Part shown: one piece after another, positions 63,430-64,000 of the stretch
Numbering within the stretch: the first letter of the stretch is position 1
How the letters are laid out: every line of letters begins with the position of its first letter
Source: Solea solea
Taxonomy: Eukaryota > Chordata > Actinopteri > Pleuronectiformes > Soleidae
Reading direction: 5' to 3'
Assembly: GCF_958295425.1 (NCBI RefSeq)
Contig: NC_081143.1
Coordinates: 23,307,281 to 23,371,280, forward strand
DNA: 64,000 bases
Translations under genes and position numbers: made by a program
The notes under the pieces: generated by a model
Told to the model about the DNA's origin: nothing
Database searches by the model: none
What the model saw: the letters and a program-made list of their open reading frames with translations, nothing else

Positions 63430-63600
63430 GCCCAAACAGACTTCTATCCATCCATCTTCTTCCACTTTGTTACCCGGAGAAAACCCACACACTCACTGGG
63501 AGAACATGCAAACTCCATGCAGAAAGGCCCTTGTTCCGACCGGGTCTTGAACCCCGGTCTTCTTGCTGCAAAGGCAAGAATGCTCCAAACAGACTTGTGT
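63430..63600 (-). mobile_element. Fish L2-type repeat fragment, reverse orientation
   Basis: TTACCCGGAGAAAACCCACA, CTGGGAGAACATGCAAACTC, CAGAAAGGCCC, TCTTGAACCCCGGTCTTCTT and GCTGCAAAGGCAAGAATGCT are the reverse side of the same repeat class as 56545-56725. This includes the part with the TCTTGAACCCCGG word that can mimic a tRNA B box. Confidence 0.75.
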
Positions 63601-63929
63601 TTTGCATTTTGAAGGAAAAGCTTGGTTAACAAACAATGGCAAACAGCTTTGCCAACATAAACCCGATGCCTAAAGGAACAAAGGAAAGAAAGAGGAGATG
63701 ATAGCGAGAGTAGGAGAGTGGAGAGAGTTGTGGAGGATTGTTTTTACATCCTTTGTGGTATGTGAAGGCCACCACAGTTCCTCTGCAGAGTCTTCTGTTT
63801 GTTTGTTTGTTGCACTCTCGCCATTAGAAGTAATTGGTACACAGTGGACCTTTAAAGGGACATCCAAGCACACAGGTTCAGTTTCCTTGTCCTTGAGGAG
63901 AATCTGTTATCTCCTATCATCCATCCATG

Positions 63930-64000
63930 ATCTACTGTATACTGCTTATCTATCCTATGAGGGTCATGGGAGGGGAGCCAATCCTAGCTGACATCGGACA
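63930..64000 (-). mobile_element. Fish L2-type repeat fragment, cut by the window end
   Basis: ACTGCTTATCTATCCTATGA, GGGTCATGGGAGGGGAGCCA and ATCCTAGCTGACATCGGACA match the tail portion of the same repeat (TGTCAGCTGGGATTGGCTCC type in reverse). It continues past base 64000. Confidence 0.7.

Larger units (their letters stand above)
61671..64000. other. Spacer upstream of coq7
   Basis: Contains a TAA/AAT-rich microsatellite (61789-61860) and fish repeats near 63270 and after 63420. The open frames at 62831-63067 and 62917-63213 lie in TG-rich simple DNA and have no support as genes. Confidence 0.5.

Noticed and set aside
63530..63560. TCTTGAACCCCGG resembling a tRNA B-box region.
   Set aside because: It belongs to a common fish repeat and no A box or cloverleaf could be found with it.

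Overview
The window looks like nuclear DNA from a teleost fish, probably a percomorph. Three vertebrate-type multi-exon genes with GT-AG introns can be rebuilt by eye, and the spacers are full of dinucleotide microsatellites and worn copies of repeats that I recognise from fish genomes (L2/Rex-like LINE tails, an RTE-like LINE end, hAT-like and other MITEs). There is no sign of prokaryotic gene organisation. Most open frames in the window are chance frames in non-coding DNA.

Layout. 1-6430 is a tandem satellite of 38-bp monomers that starts before the window. It is broken four times by a roughly 150-bp block carrying a decayed tRNA-Leu-like sequence on the minus strand, whose Pol III A and B boxes are still recognisable. 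6430-35970 is a gene-poor spacer of about 30 kb with microsatellites, transposon remnants, a foldback MITE with a target-site duplication, a perfect 23-bp hairpin, and several stretches that resemble conserved non-coding elements. 35972-39776 (minus) is rps15a. 41822-48300 (minus) is a Notum-family Wnt deacylase gene (notum2-like). 48300-57008 is a spacer with a few unproven exon-like islands. 57009-61534 (minus) is coq7. 61670-64000 is spacer with more fish repeats.

All three genes are read from the minus strand. The exon sums are exact: rps15a 393 nt (130 aa plus stop), notum 1854 nt (617 aa plus stop), coq7 666 nt (221 aa plus stop). The known catalytic or metal-binding residues of Notum and COQ7 are present. 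The genes serve unrelated functions: ribosomal small subunit, extracellular Wnt inactivation, and mitochondrial ubiquinone synthesis. RPS15A and COQ7 are near neighbours on human chromosome 16p12, so the pair is an old synteny block. Human NOTUM is on chromosome 17, so the Notum gene here marks a different paralogue or a rearrangement.

The most unusual features are the satellite with repeated Pol III promoter-bearing tRNA fossils and a 380-bp higher-order spacing, and a Notum with about 125 residues of Gly/Thr/Ser/Arg repeats between its signal peptide and its catalytic core.
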